This document shows, one piece after another, positions 45,218-58,501 of a DNA stretch of 64,000 nt (positions are counted from its first letter, which is position 1; every line of letters begins with the position of its first letter). Position numbers and translations under genes: made by a program. The notes below the pieces were generated by a model, which worked only from the letters and a program-made list of their open reading frames with translations, was not told where the DNA came from and did no database searches. The DNA is from Rattus norvegicus. Lineage: Eukaryota > Chordata > Mammalia > Rodentia > Muridae. The stretch lies in assembly GCF_036323735.1 (NCBI RefSeq), contig NC_086021.1, positions 160,614,976 to 160,678,975 on the forward strand. The letters run 5' to 3'.

Positions 45218-48200
45218 CTAGGAGAGAGGAGGCATGAGTGTGTGACAGGCACTGTCTGTGCCCATCAGTCTCATTCCTGTCTCAGTGGAAACAAGACCCT
45301 ACCTCCTCACCCAAGCCATAGATGCCTTATTCCTCTGGAGCCTCAGTTTTGAATCTAGGAGACCGAGAGTAAATTACTCACCTTTACGGGATGAGTGAAA
45401 GATATGCTCTGAAGATGACAGAGATACCACCACCATATCTTTTAAATTTTATGGTAACAAGCAAATATTAGTCAGGATATTAGATTCCCAGGAGGAACAG
45501 AACTTATAGGATGGATCTATATAGAGAAAGGGGATTTAATTGAATGGCTTACAGGCTGTGGTCCAGCTAGACCAGCCATGGCTGTCTACCAAAGGAAGTT
45601 CCAAGAATCCAGTAGTTGTTCAATTCACAAGGCTGGGCGTCTCAGCCTGTCTTCAGACTATGCCAAACTCCTAAAGAAGCAAGCTCTAATACCAGTGAAG
45701 AAGTGGACTTGCCAGTGAGGGTGAAAACAAGCAGGCAAAGAGAGCGAGCTTCCTTTATCCGTGTCCGTTATATAAGCTACCGGAGGTGTAGCCTATATTA
45801 AAGGTGCATCTTCCCACCTCAAAAGATCTGGATTAAAAGTGGGCCTTCTGATTTGAAATAATTTAATTAAGAAAAAACATCCCTCCCAGGTGTACCCAGC
45901 CACTTGGGTTTTAGTTAATTCCAGACGGAGTCAAGTGACAACCAAGAATGGCCACCGCAGTCAGACTGGGATTAGCATGCTAGTGACTTCTGTCATTAGC
46001 AACGAAGTGAAGCCATCCTAGCGGCTAGAGCACTTGTGAAACATCCTGGGAACATCTGGGTCCCCAAAACCTTTTCAAAGTATTAGTAATTTCAAAACAA
46101 CTTGCCCTACGATGATTAAGGTAAAGTGTTCCTCCCCCCCCCACACTTTTTTTTCTTCTTAGAATACAGTGGGGTTTTCCAGTGACATGCTGTAACTCAG
46201 TAGACTGAAGACAGAACTAGAAAAGAGAACCCAGTTGTCTTCTTTTAAGCCATACAGTAAAGTGATCTGTATCAATGTAAAGCAGGCTCAACTCTTCTAT
46301 TTGCTTTGAGAAACAAGTATTTAAATATTTTATTAACATGCTGTGAGTTTATTTGTTCAAAGGCATGTCTGTACATTTTGACTGCTTTGCTCTCTATTTT
46401 AAAGCATTAAACTTTATTTTGTGCAGACATTTTATTTTATTTTTTTTGCAACGTCCATTGAAAAGCCACAGAAGGGCAACTGTCTCTCCGTATTCAAGGA
46501 GAATGGCTATACCAAGATCTAAGGGCATCCAAGAGCCTTACAGAAAATTGCAACATTTTTGTTTAAGGCCTGTGTGAGCCTCCTGTGTATCATTGCTAGA
46601 TAACATGTTTCTTTGTTAGGTTTCTCTTGTGATAAATACCTCGCTTTTCACAGCCATAGCTCCAGCTTCAGGGATGCAATGCCCTCTTCTGGTCTCCATT
46701 GGCCCCTGTACTCATGTGTACACCAAGCACAACCGTAGGGCTGACAGGATGGCACTGCACATAGAGGCACTTGCTGCCAAGCTTGATGTGGTGGTCTGAA
46801 TGTCCGCTATAAGTTCAGAGGTTTGGATGTTTGCTTGCAAATTGGTGGTACTGTTTGGGTTGGTTTAGGAGTTGTGGCCTTTGTTGAAGGAAGTATGCCA
46901 CCAGGGGGTGAGATTCGAGGGTTTGAAAGGCACATGTCATTCCCAGTTCATTCTCTGCTGCCTGCTTGTAGTGGTTCAGGAAGTGAGCCTCAGCCTCTTG
47001 CTCCAACTGCCATGTCTACTGCTTGCTGCCATGCTTCCAAACTATGACACTCTCTAGAACTGTAAGCCAAATACACCCTTCCTACTGTAAGTTGTTTCAG
47101 TCATGGTGTTTGTCTTAGTCAGCGTTACTACTGCTGCGATGAAACACCATGACTAAAGAAGCCCAGAAGGAAAGGCCTTATTTGGTATTTGCTCCCACAT
47201 CATAGTTCATCATTAAGAGAAGTGAGGGCCGTAACCTAGAAGCGAGAGCTGATGTAGAAGCCACGGAGGAATGCTGCCTTCTAGCTTGCTCCCTCTAGCT
47301 TGCTCAGTCTAGGTGTTTGTTTGTTTGTTTGTTTGTTTTTATGTAAGCCAGGAAAAACAGCCCAGGGTTGATCCCATCCACAATGGACTTGGGCCTCCCA
47401 CATCAATTACTAATCTCTTACAGGCTTGCCTGCAGCCAGATCTGATGGAGGCACTTTCTCAATTGACTTTCCCTTCTCACAGATGACTCTAGCTTGTGTC
47501 AAGTTGACATAAAACTAGCCAGCACAACTGCCTTCTCGTCAACTTGCCACAGTCTTGAGTCGCAACCTCTCCTTTCTTGTCCATCCCTAAGATCACATGT
47601 TGATACTAACATCACAATATAAAACATTTTACAGACTTAAACAGTCTCACAGTTTTTAAAAATTTAAACACTTAAACATTCAGTCCCTTTAAAAATCCAA
47701 AGTCTCTTAAATCCAAAATCTCTTCTAAAAGTTCAAAGTCTCTCAACTATGGGCTCTATTTTTTAAAAAGTTAAATACTTTCTTCCAGACGGAAGAATGA
47801 CAGCACAGTCACAATCAGATCAAAACAAACTCTAACAGTGTGAATAACTCAAGGTCCAGTACCTGGGCTCAGATTCGCTCAGATCTTCTAGGCTCCTCCA
47901 AAGAGCTGGGTATTGTTCTGGCCCCACCCTCTGCAGCACAACGGCTTGTCTTCCCGGATCTAGCTGGCTCCGTTCTTGGTGGTCATCCCATGGACAGGCA
48001 TCTCCAAAATGCCGGGGTCTTCTTCTGCAACTGGGCTTCACTTCCACCAATAGCCTCTCCTGGGCACTCTGCACACTGCCAAGCCTCAACTTCTCAGCAT
48101 GACCCTTTCAATCCTGCATCTTCAACTGCTGTTGAAGCTGTACCTTCACCAATGACACTTCCTGGCCACTCAGCAGTGCAAAGTCTCAGCTGTTCATGGC

Positions 48201-50036
48201 TTCAAGGCCAGTGCCACTGGGTGTCTCTTACACTACCCAAGTTCAGCTGTCCCTGGAGCACAGCTTCTGTGTGCTCTGTCTGAGGAAACACACCCCAGTT
48301 CACTTCGCCTCAGCGATGCCGTTCTCTTCCTAATCACCTCTGATTTCTCAGCTCTAGCTGACCAGCATCGATTGTTTCAGTAACGCAAAGATTTATTTGG
48401 CTCACACATCCTGAGTCACACTCCAGTGAGGGAAGTCAAGGCAGGAGCTCAAACTAGGCAGGGTCCTGGAGGCAGGAGCTGATGCAGAGGCTGTGGAGGA
48501 GTGCTGCTTACGGGCTTGCTCACCGTGACTTTTTCAGCCTGCTTCTTTATTTATAGAACCCAGGAGCACTAGCCCAGGTTCAGAGATGCAGATGTTCAAG
48601 GGATGAGGCAGGAACTCAGGCACAACAGAATCCTAGGAATGACCTCTAGCACCACTATAGCGTGAGGCACGAGACTTTCAAGCTTTGCCTCTCTTTACAA
48701 GTGACAATTATTAAAATTATTCTTCCACTAATAATAGTGTTTAAGAGGGCTGGGATGTGACTCAATGGAATAACATTTCACATGCAAGGTCCTGGGGTTT
48801 CCAGTTGGTAAAGGCTTGCCCATGGGTCACTAATTCTCCTGAATATCTATGCCATGTTACCTGGGAAGCCAGGCACCACCATGCCTTTCACTGTGGTGTT
48901 TTCTCCAGGCCACAAAATAAAAAAGGCATCCCAAAATATGTGTGCACAGCAACCAAGAGGGAGGAGGAATTGACCTGGGGTTCAGAAAAGAAAAGTGATT
49001 TTTATTTTTGTGTGTCCCAAACTGAGCAACTTTATAGAAGAGCCCAAGTCTGTGTGCTGGAAAAGCCAGCTGTGCTGATGGGATACTCTCGCTGGTAAGC
49101 AGCTTCAGCAGCAGCTGTGACCCCAACCCCTGGAGGAACCCTGTCAGGGTTGCCTCCCAGCTGGCCTGTTGCCTAGCAAACCACCAAGGTCTACTGGGAT
49201 GATCCTGTCTTTCCCTCTCTCTTCAGATGTTCCTACACGGTCTCCTCCCTCTTGGCTGCTGCGCACACATATTTTGGGGTGCCTCTTTTATTTTGGGACC
49301 TGGAGAAAACACCACAGTGAAAGGCATGGTGCCTGGCTTCCCAGGTAACGTGGCATAGATACACAGGAGAATTAGTGACCCGCGGAGAAGCCTTTACCAG
49401 CTGGAAATAGGGGACAGGAACACACTGTACAGATAGATTTCCTCCTGCATGCTCCTCTGAGGCATAGTTGGTGTCAATACTTGAGAGGAAGCCCCACAGG
49501 CCAGCTGGCTCTTTCTGGCCCCTCTGCAGTGGGAGCCGGTTTCAATACTCATGGCTGGGCCCAGCCCAGCATCGGTTTTGCCCCACCTGGCCTTCCTTTC
49601 CCTCACTCTCACTTTGGTTGGTTCCTCCGCTTCCAGCTAATGTGCTAGGTATCCTCTGTGTCTCCCAGGAGTCAGGTTTAATTGTAAGTGCCAAGAATTC
49701 GTAAGATAAATCATAGGCATCTCTCACGGAAGCCTGTAAACAACAACCTTTAGGTTGGCTTTATTGATACCTTCATCTTGTGATTAAAGAAACCGATGCT
49801 CAGAGAGGTAAAGGCACTAACTAGAGGCCACACAGCAACAGAGCTGGGTGCAGACCCATCACCCAGTACAATGCTAAAACCAGTCTGGCCAGCACCCAGT
49901 GTCTCCAATATAGGCCATGACCCACTTTTCCGGTACCTAAGAATTCCATTGTACTCTGGGTGGCTGATTGGGTAAGGTGTCTGCAGAGCCCAAACTTCAG
50001 CCTGAAGCCCCCTATCTCAGCCAGTGAAGCCCTAGG

Positions 50037-50090
<54 letters not shown>

Positions 50091-50244
50091 ACGTGCGCGC
50101 GCTTGTGCGTGTGTGTGTGGCCAGAAGCCTCAAAAATACATATTTTGGAGACATGACAAGGCAAAAGAAAAAGCTTACCAGCTCCTCCCTCAGCCACTCC
50201 AGGGTTTGCCCAAGATCTGCAGCTGGCTCTCCCGGCATTTCCAT
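44987..50244 (-). CDS. C20orf202-like small protein (whole coding span, 2 coding exons)
   Basis: Joined CDS 50244-50179 and 45217-44987 gives 98 residues plus stop. Exon 1 encodes MEMPGEPAADLGQTLEWLRE then EL, with donor CTG|GTAAGC. Exon 2 follows acceptor CTCTCCTAG and encodes AEMQIQDQQLLFTLRHLHSL then LEELRAES and a polar tail ending in RRSSLP. The N-terminal two thirds looks like an amphipathic helix or coiled coil (leucines in LRHLHSLLEEL); the tail is Ser/Arg-rich and probably disordered. I recognise it as the counterpart of human C20orf202, which neighbours RAD21L1. No molecular function is known to me. The gene order and shared orientation support orthology. Confidence 0.85.
46780..47525 (+). 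mobile_element. URR1-like and related rodent repeats
   Basis: 46780-47100 ends ACTGTAAGCCAAATACACCC. 47108-47525 starts TGTCTTAGTCAGCGTTACTA and ends GTGTCAAGTTGACATAAAAC, a widespread rodent repeat carrying a (TTTG)n run. Family names uncertain. Confidence 0.5.
48375..48700. mobile_element. Second copy related to 47108-47525
   Basis: TTTCAGTAACGCAAAGATTT, GGAGGCAGGAGCTGATGCAG, GGAGGAGTGCTGCTTACGGG: same repeat group, more diverged. Confidence 0.45.
49740..49900 (+). mobile_element. MIR SINE
   Basis: AAAGAAACCGATGCTCAGAG, CACACAGCAACAGAGCTGGG. Confidence 0.75.
50040..50119. repeat. (GT)n with CG-rich end, Z-DNA prone
   Basis: About 54 bp of GT followed by GCGCACGTGCGCGCGC and GTGTGTG. It begins 60 nt downstream of the exon 1 donor of the C20orf202-like gene. 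Confidence 0.94.
50179..50244 (-). CDS. C20orf202-like, coding exon 1
   Basis: ATG at 50244 with context ACTGAGATGG. 22 codons, phase 0 donor. A (GT)n tract starts about 60 nt inside the intron. Confidence 0.83.
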
Positions 50245-52520
50245 CTCAGTGTCCTTGATAGAGTCCTTAGCAATGACTTGGTTACAGGCCCGGGGGACCT
50301 TTGGCTTGCATCGTCACCAGCTTCCTTTAGGCTGGCAGCTAAGTCCCCAAGGGTGGAATTAATGAGAGCAGGACGTGGTTCACGTTGAAAGACGTAGTTT
50401 TTTTTTTTTTTTAAGCTTCAGTGCTTTGAAGAAACAAGAAGGAAGGGAAGAAACCAGGGCTGTGGCTATCTGCATGCGTGTTCCAGAAGATCAGAGAATC
50501 TATGACAACAGGCATGCAGGGTTGTGAGGCTGAGCGAGGCCAGTGACAGTGGAGAGGCACAGCTACCCCTCTTGGGGTTTCTTTACGCTTCCTGTATAGA
50601 GTGGACAGCCCACATATTCTCTGGGGCCGATACTCCTTCTGTGATCCCGTCTCCCACCACTCCCTTCCTCACCTGTGGAGTATCAGTGAAGGAGATGCTG
50701 ACTCTCCATAACCCTTAGCTGCTGGATGCTCGGGTGAACAGCTCCCCACAGGGAAATCAAAGCAGAAATGTGCTCTTACACATTAAGAAAATATTTTATT
50801 GTCCTAAAAACTGGTGAATGTTACTGCTGTTTCCTCTTTCCTTTTGCTTTTTGTCATCTCCGTCTGCCTGGAATGTGGATTTGATGTCTGGAGCTTCAGT
50901 GGCCATCTAGCAATAGTAAAATGACAGCCAAAAGGAGAGGTTGGAAATCACAGTGTCACCAAGCTAGCAACACCAGCTGTACCTCAGCGAGACAGTAGAT
51001 GCCATTTGCATTGGACTCTGCAGCTTGCAAGCAGATCCGGTCCTGTCCGATCCCTCGTTTATCTCTCACAGCACACTGTGAGAGGATATTCCTTCATTAT
51101 CCCTTCCAATAAACATTTATTGATTGTCTACGGTGTGCCAAGTTCTGCCCCAGGCACAGCAGAAGTGCCAAACCAGAGAGAGAATGCCCTTGTTTTGTCG
51201 GAGTTGATATTCTACCAAACGAAAACAAATAAAACCCAAACTCGTGTTAGAGTGGGAATAAACATGATGTATTCTCATGTAGGGTTTTCAAAAATGCACC
51301 CTGGCCACATGAATGAGAAATTCCAAGCCAGGAGCCAACACAGCCATTCTAGATACAGAACCTAGGTACAGATCAAAGGGAAGTGACAAAGTGAATTCCT
51401 GCCATGTTCTCAGCTCAGGCCCCTACAGCCACCCTCATATATATGCTCCTCTCGCTCCTCCCAGGACCCACAATGACAACACACACAAGGGAACTGCTAA
51501 GTATAAGTGAGAGGAAGTTCCTAAAGTGTGTTAGAAGAATCATGTTTCCTTCACTCTGTGGTTTACATCCCAAGATGCATTTGGATGGCAGCACACAGAC
51601 AAAAATTTGTGTGCAAATTCTGTTCAGGCTTGGCTGTCATGTGTTCGAACCAAAGTGCTCTGAAAAAAAATAGCTGCTGACCACATTTGCGAGGCTTTTA
51701 AACATGGGGACCAGAAATGACTCTTCCCAGCCTTTGTGCCACATAGCCTGAAATGGATGACTTTCTGGAACATGGATGCTTTAGTCAAACGTTGCCACCT
51801 CAGAGCAGACAGGAGATCTTGGACTCATGGTGGCTGATGTTCATAGAGTTGTTTGTGGGTGGTGACCATGTGAGCCCATTAGATCTGATCTCATTTTAAC
51901 TTAGGCACATCACAAGAGCACTGGTAACAAACATCTCTAAAACACCCTACTTTCACTTATCACTTTTCTGGGATTTTTTGTTTGTTTTTGTTTTGTTTTG
52001 GTGGGTTTTTGTTTGTTTGTTTGTTTTGTTGTTATAACCCAAACTGGAGATAATGGACTTAAAATGGTTTATTTTAGCTCAGTTGTGAAAGTTTGAGTTT
52101 GTGGTCAGTTGAGCCTGTTACCTGGAGCTGGCAAGGCAGCACACCATGGCAGGGTATGTGTCGGGGTGGGGTGGGGGCGGGTGAATGGGCTGTTCATCTT
52201 GTGATAGCCATGAAGGGGAAGGCATGCAAAAGAGCACCAGGGTCCTAATGCTTCCTTCACATGACTGGAAAGCTTTCTTCTGGGCTTCAAATGCTCAAGG
52301 TTCCCTTGCCTCCTCACTGGTCTTTACCTGTCGATCTTTCAAGGACACGTATCCACAACACAGCAATCGCCTGCTTTCCTACAGAAGTTAGCGGGTTGGT
52401 GCGATGACGATTTGCTGCCAGCCACACACCTGAAGGTCTGAGGCTGCTCCACAGGTCTCCTGCCATCCTCCTGGCTTTCTGGACATGTTCTCTTGGCAGT
52501 GCAAACGGTAAGATTTTAAG
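50245..52520. other. Upstream of the C20orf202-like gene
   Basis: The promoter is expected here but there is no CpG island or clear TATA box. 51095-51240 resembles an L2/MIR-type tail (CAATAAACATTTATTGATTG, GGTGTGCCAAG). No gene seen. Confidence 0.5.
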
Positions 52521-52524
52521 AACG

Positions 52525-52765
52525 ATCTGGGGATTCGGCTCAGCGGATAGAATGCTTGCTTAGCAGAAACAAAGTCCTGGGTTCGATCTCCCAGCACTGC
52601 AAATAACTAGACACCTAGACACGGTAGCACACGTCTGGAAATCCAGCAGGTGGGAGGTAGATACAGGAAGAACAGAAATGTAAGGTCATTCTTGGCTACA
52701 TAGTGAGTTTGAGGCCAGTTTAGGGTACTTGAAACTGTGTCTGAAAATGAAAAAAAAAAAAAACA
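52525..52765 (+). mobile_element. B4 SINE
   Basis: ID-like first part (GGGGATTCGGCTCAGCGGAT, GGGTTCGATCTCCCAGC) joined to a B1-like second part, then an A-rich tail. Confidence 0.8.
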
Positions 52766-53514
52766 AACCCAACAACAAAAACAACAAAACCAAAACAAAA
52801 CAAAAACAACCTCCCAAAACAAAAACAAGCCAAGTAAAGGAGCAGCAGGACTACAGGAAGTCCCTTTATGGCCCAGGTTCAAAGCTGGCACATGGCCTTT
52901 CCTCACACACCTTTGGGCAAGGCAAGCTATACAACCAAGTCCATGAGGAAAGCAAAAATGTACATCCATTTACAAAGAGATCTTGGCAATGCGCTGTGCT
53001 GTAGCATAGACGGGAGTAGGGCCACCAGCTTGGAAGGGCCCAAAAGGAGACCAAATGAAACCAAGCAGTGGGAGGACCTGGAGAGAGAGAGCCCATGGTG
53101 TGGTGGTGGCAGAGGACATGAAAGGTGATCTCAGGATGAGATGACAGCCATTGATTGATGTCCTACACTGGGCCCTTGACAAGCATCGACGGCTTTGCTC
53201 CATCTTTGAAACCTTTACAGATGGCAAGGCCCAAACATTGCGCCAAGGCACCCCCCCCCCCAACAACTGCAGAAAACTCAGAGATAGTACAGAAGAGTTA
53301 AAAGCTTGGGAGAGATGCAATGTCAGCTGTCAGATACTCTGCAGACAGCCATTATTAAAGCACTGGAATCTAACTGTGTAGTAAATCACTGTTGGGCACT
53401 CCAATGGGCTTGACTCAGTGAGTCGGTCTCCATCATGACAAGACTATGGAGACAGAGAAGGTATGGGAACCTCGGCCTGTGTGCTGGGCCTCATTCCTGT
53501 TTATACTTTTTAAG

Positions 53515-53900
53515 TTTATTATTTTATTCCGTATGTATGGGATGTGTGTCTGTCTGTGCGAGTCTATGAACCATGTGAAAGAAGTACCCACTGAGGCCTG
53601 AAGATGGTGTGAGAGCATTTGGAACTAGAGTTGTAGATGGTTGTGAGGCAAGGTGTAGCTGCTGGGAACTGAACTCCTGTCCTCTGGAAGAGCAGCTAGT
53701 GCTTTTAATCACCGAGCCATCTCTCCAGCCCCAATAACAATAATGTATATATTAATATAAAATGTACATATAATCTATTATATTTTAATATAGTGTAATC
53801 GCTTTGCAATCTATTACAGATATATTGGTCATTGGCCGCTTTTAACACAGAAATTGAGGCTTTGAGAGGCTTGCTCAAGCAAGTGGTGACAGCTGGAATT
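53515..53900 (-). mobile_element. B3 SINE, then a MIR-like scrap
   Basis: B3 53515-53735 (CACCGAGCCATCTCTCCAGC at its 5' end). 53830-53900 has MIR-like GAAATTGAGGCTTTGAGAGG, on the plus strand. Confidence 0.7.
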
Positions 53901-54424
53901 AGAATAATTTTCCCTGATTATTGGTATAATCATGGTAGGTTTTGGTCTGTTTAAGTTGGTGGAGGGTCGGGAGAGGCTACACCCAGTGTGCTCTGCCCTG
54001 CAAGGCGGGCATGAAAAGCTGGAGTGTGAGGCAGGAGAGTCTGGTGCCTGCCCTTGGCCTCCACAGCGTATGACTAACTCCCCCACAAAGTCATCCCTTG
54101 TGTTTCACTTGTTTTGTTAATCCCGCTGAGGATTCCTGGCCCTGAGAACATTTCACTTTATTGGCTTCGCACATAGACCTGAGGAGACACGGAGCCAGAA
54201 CGCCTGGACCGGCACAGAACTGACATTTCTGAAAGAGGAAAACATTAAAGCCAGAACGGTCACCCACTCATCATCCCTGACATCAGGGTAGGTTTGTGTG
54301 CCGGACCCCACAATGCATTCTGGGGATTAAGTACTGACTGGGCAAGTCCTCACACTTTACTCGTGGGCCCCTTGATCCATCAGATAAGAGAGTCTATTAA
54401 CAACAACAGACTCAAAATCTCACG

Positions 54425-54650
54425 TTAGCTCAGGATTCAGCTCAGCTGACAGAGCACTGGCCTAGCATGAAGGAAGCCATGAGTTCCAATTCTACCACTC
54501 TGAAGACGTACAACTGGGTGTGTCGGCACAGACCTGTAACCCCAGTACTAGAAAGGTAGAGGCAGGAGAATCAGAAGTTCAAGGCTGTCTCTGGCTATAT
54601 GGATATAGAAGTTCAAGGTCAGGCTAGAATATGTGTCTCAATTTTTATTT
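54425..54650 (+). mobile_element. B4 SINE
   Basis: GGATTCAGCTCAGCTGACAG then CTGTAACCCCAGTACTAG. Confidence 0.75.
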
Positions 54651-55115
54651 TATTTTTTATTATTTTTATTTTTAAAAGTTTCTTTTCTTCCTTCCTTCCT
54701 TCCTTCCTTCCTATCTCCAATGCTGTCCCCCACCCAGTTCTCACAGAAAGCCTCCTCTCACACCCCTCCCCTTCTCCTCTGTGAGGGTGGTTTCCCCCCT
54801 TTGGCATCCCTCCACCTTGGCACATCACATCTCTGACAGATTAGTCTCATCCTCTCCCACTGAGGCCAGACAAGGCAGCCCTGTTGGGGAACATATGCCG
54901 CAGTCAGGCTACAGCTTTGGGGTGAGCCTCTGCTCCAGTTATTGGGGGACCCACACAGGGACCAAGCTGCACATCTACTACATATGTGTGTGGGGCCCTC
55001 ATTTCAGCCTGTGTATGTTCTTTGGTTGGTGGTTCAGTCTCTGAGAGCGCCCAGGGGTCCAGGTTAGTTGACTCTGTTGGTCCTCCTGTAGGGTTCCCAT
55101 CCTCTTCAGGGCCTC
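54651..55115 (-). mobile_element. L1 3' UTR fragment
   Basis: T-rich start with (TTCC)n at 54687-54712, then GTGAGCCTCTGCTCCAGTTA and CTACTACATATGTGTGTGGG, antisense L1 3' end. Confidence 0.75.
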
Positions 55116-55119
55116 AGTG

Positions 55120-55440
55120 TTTGTAAATAGCTCAGCTGGCAGAATGCCTGCCTAGCGTGCAAAAAGCCATGAGTTGGATCTCCAGCACTGTATGCGTGGT
55201 ATGGTACTAACTTGCAATTTCAGCACTGGGGAGATAGAGATAAAAGGACCAGAAAATCAGTGTCATTCTCTGCTACATAAAGGCAAGACCAGCCTGGATA
55301 CCTGAGATGCTGGGTCAAACTAACAAACCAACCTCATCCCCTTTATAACACAAACCTTGTAATATATATATGCGCGCACACACACATATATCTATATTTC
55401 TCTCTCTCTCTCTCTATCTCTATATCTATATCTATATATA
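55120..55440 (+). mobile_element. B4 SINE with TA/CA/TC simple repeats
   Basis: ATAGCTCAGCTGGCAGAATG to AGACCAGCCTGGATACC. 55366-55440 is a compound simple repeat. Confidence 0.7.
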
Positions 55441-56619
55441 TGCACACTCAATGTTTGGGCATAAAACAATTTTCAAATGAAAAATATATAGCTTATCTCC
55501 CCGGGGTTTGGAGAACATAGCTAAGGAGGTGTGGAGAGAATGAAAGAGCTGGGGAGGGAGCCGTGAATGCTGCCTTCTGGGTATGAGGTGGCTGTTTCAC
55601 ACATGAACTCGGCGGCTGTGGCTACCTGTACATGGTCAAGCCAGATAAAGATCCTAGCATGTACATGGGAGGAGCGACTGAATCACCACTCTTAGTGAGC
55701 AGCTCTTGGCAGTTGATGCTGGGGAACGGGCCATTCTCTTTGATGAAGTGACCCCTGGGAGGTTGTCTATGTGCCCACATGGGGATGACCCCACACAAAT
55801 ACACATGTGGATAGTACTAACCGGACTTGGTGGACCAAAACAGAGGACATAAAGTTGGGAGGGAGATGTGGAGCTATCTTGGAGGAGGCTGAACAGAGGT
55901 TGTGAGTCAGTATGCATTGTATACATGTATAAAAATGTCAAAGGATAAATAAGAATGTTATTTCAAATACACACAGGTTATTGTTTAATATCTGTTCCTT
56001 TCTTTTCTCATGGCCAAAACTACATCTCCCATGCTTCCTTGCAGGTATGGGTGTCACATGATTAAATACTGACCAATGAAATATGAGTGGCAGTTATATG
56101 TTCAATTTCTGTCTTATGCTCTTAAGAGATGGAGAGGAACTCCTCCCTGATCCCAGTGCTACCTTCTGCCAACTTCCACACATTCCTACGGCTGAAGATG
56201 AATTAGCCATGTGGGCTTAAAAGATAAAGTTCAGGCCTACTTTAGGTGGAAGCCACCATGTTAGCCAAATAGACTGCCAAAGAAATGTTTTTGCAAGAGA
56301 AATATATTGTTTTATTGAAGATATGATTATTTGAATCTCTTAAGTACAGGAGTCCAGATAGGGTCCTTACAACCTGACAGATAACTGGAGCAGAAGTCAA
56401 GTCCCTTGGTTTCCCCAATTCAAGTCCTTTTACCTATGAATTTGATGGTTTATTTTCTCCCATACGTTTGCATGTTCATGACCAAATCTGTCCTTACAAT
56501 AGCTTTGTGACATCCATGAAAGAGGACTTCTGTGACTGTTACTAAGCAGACAGGAAAGCTAAGACACAAGAGTGGCAGATGAAGGACTGCAAAGACAGTA
56601 GAAGTATTCGCTGTGTATG

Positions 56620-56880
56620 TGTGAGCATCAGAATTCAAGTCTCAGGACTCATGTAAAAGACCAGGCATGCACTTGTAATTGCAGCACTAGGAAAGTGGAG
56701 ACAGGGAGATCCTTTGAGCTCACTAGCCACCACTCTAGCCTAGTTGGCAAGTCCAGAAAGAGGACCTGTCTCAAAATACAAGGTGGACTGCTTGTGAAAA
56801 TGCCCAAGGTTGACCTCTGACCTCCACAGATATGTCCACACATCTTCCCCCACGAACACTTTCTGAATACACTGCTGTAC
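56620..56880 (+). mobile_element. RSINE1-like SINE
   Basis: CTCATGTAAAAGACCAGGCA, GACCTCTGACCTCCACAGAT. Confidence 0.65.
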
Positions 56881-57559
56881 ATGAGTATCCTGTATATACA
56901 GGAATGTCCTAGCCAACCACTCTATGTGCACTCTGCATGCACGTGTGCTACATACCCTGTATGAGTGGAGGAGACTCGTGAGCAAGCATGGTCTCGGCTT
57001 CAGCAGGCCAGCATGCTGAGTGATCTGAATCCAAGGACATGGCTCCAGTCTTGTTAATCTGATGCCCTGGGCAGTGTCCATCTATGGATGAGACATGGCA
57101 AGGTCTTTAGCTTCAAGGAACTGTTGGATGGAGGGACTTGCTCTTACAGAGGCTGGGGATGTGGTTCTCAGCTTCCCTCGTTTCCTTGTCTCCCTCCATT
57201 CTCTTTCCACAGAAGGTATAGCTGGAGGTGTGTGTGAAGGGGGCTCTTCTAGGGTCTTGAATGTGGCCTCCAACTCCTGTCCTCCCTATGCCATATCCCA
57301 TGGATGTGACATTGGGTTTTTCCAGCAGAGCATTAGTGCCCCAGGAAAAGCAGGAGGCAGGCTGGTGTTGGAATGGACATGAATCGATAGTCACCAACAC
57401 TTCTAGATTCCGGAGTACGAACCAAGTAGGGTTGGGGATAGCATGTAGGTCATCGTCTCAGACCAGCCCAAGGGAATGGGTTATTAGTTACCGTACTCAG
57501 CTTTGAGGTCTGATTTTGAGGCCAGCTCTGAGGACTTGGACACGTTTACCAGTCATTTT

Positions 57560-57778
57560 GTGACTCTACTTCACTGACATGGGGTGGCGTGTGTTGCTCA
57601 CGTGAGGAGGTCAGAAGACAACTTTGGGTGTGGGTCCTTCCACCTTTTCAAATGTGAACTGTTGTGGAGGCCAGGCTAGCTGACTAGTGGAGATTATCCT
57701 TTCTGCCTCCTATCTAACCAGACCCACATCCTCACATTTGCAAGGCTCTACCACGAAGCCATCTCCAGGCCTCCAGGA
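57560..57778 (-). mobile_element. B3 SINE
   Basis: GGAGGTCAGAAGACAACTTT and CGAAGCCATCTCCAGGCCT. Confidence 0.7.
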
Positions 57779-58451
57779 TGCTTCTGTTTTCAGGAGCATC
57801 TTTCTTGCTCCCTCCACCTAGGCTCACTGGGTGACCACTGTTTGTGTCAGCTGCTGGCCTCTGAGTCCTGCAGACTTGTTCTCTCACCAGGAACATTTGC
57901 AGGGTGGAGCAAATCTGCAAACTTCAGCCCGTCCTATGCCTTTTCTTTCCATCCACTTTCAGCTTGATTTACTTATACTGCCTGAAATTGACTCTGTTAC
58001 ACAGGAACAGTTCTTCTGAGTAAGGGAAAATCTCAAATAACAGTGATGGCTGCTGGAAGTTGATTTCGCTCATACATAGAAATGTGAGAAATTACTCCAG
58101 GTCATCGTTTCCTTCGGTTCATCTGGGATCCAGGTTCCTTCAGGCTTGTTGTTGTCCTACCCAAATATCTCAAGATGGTTGCCTAGTTAAACACCAGCCA
58201 CTAAGCATACATATATACATCCTGACAGCAAGAAACACAAAAGGAGACAAGGAAAACATATCTATCTCCCATTGGGGAACTTACATGTTTCTCAGTTACC
58301 ATCTACTTGGCCATACGTAGCTGCAAGAGAAGCTGGAAAACAGAGTCATTTCAGGGTGCCATACACCATCAAGGACTCCATACCAGTGGCAGTCTTGATA
58401 GCATCAGCTTCAGCTTCAGATAAGTTGTTTTTGCCATTACTCTAAGCAATA

Positions 58452-58501
<50 letters not shown>

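Larger units (their letters stand above)
45218..50178. other. Intron of the C20orf202-like gene
   Basis: About 5 kb. Contains URR1-like and related medium repeats (46780-48700), a MIR-like segment (49740-49900) and the (GT)n tract at its 5' end. 45230-46780 and 48700-49740 show nothing gene-like. Confidence 0.65.

Noticed and set aside
47840..48283. 147-codon plus-strand ORF
   Set aside because: Lies in repeat-rich intron sequence of the C20orf202-like gene, with no recognised domain and an opposing ORF over the same bases. It looks like a chance frame in a medium-repetitive element.
48757..49098. 113-codon plus-strand ORF
   Set aside because: No family resemblance and no splice or poly(A) context. 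A near copy of its TTTCACTGTGGTGTTTTCTC segment in reverse at 49302-49330 points to repeated sequence.
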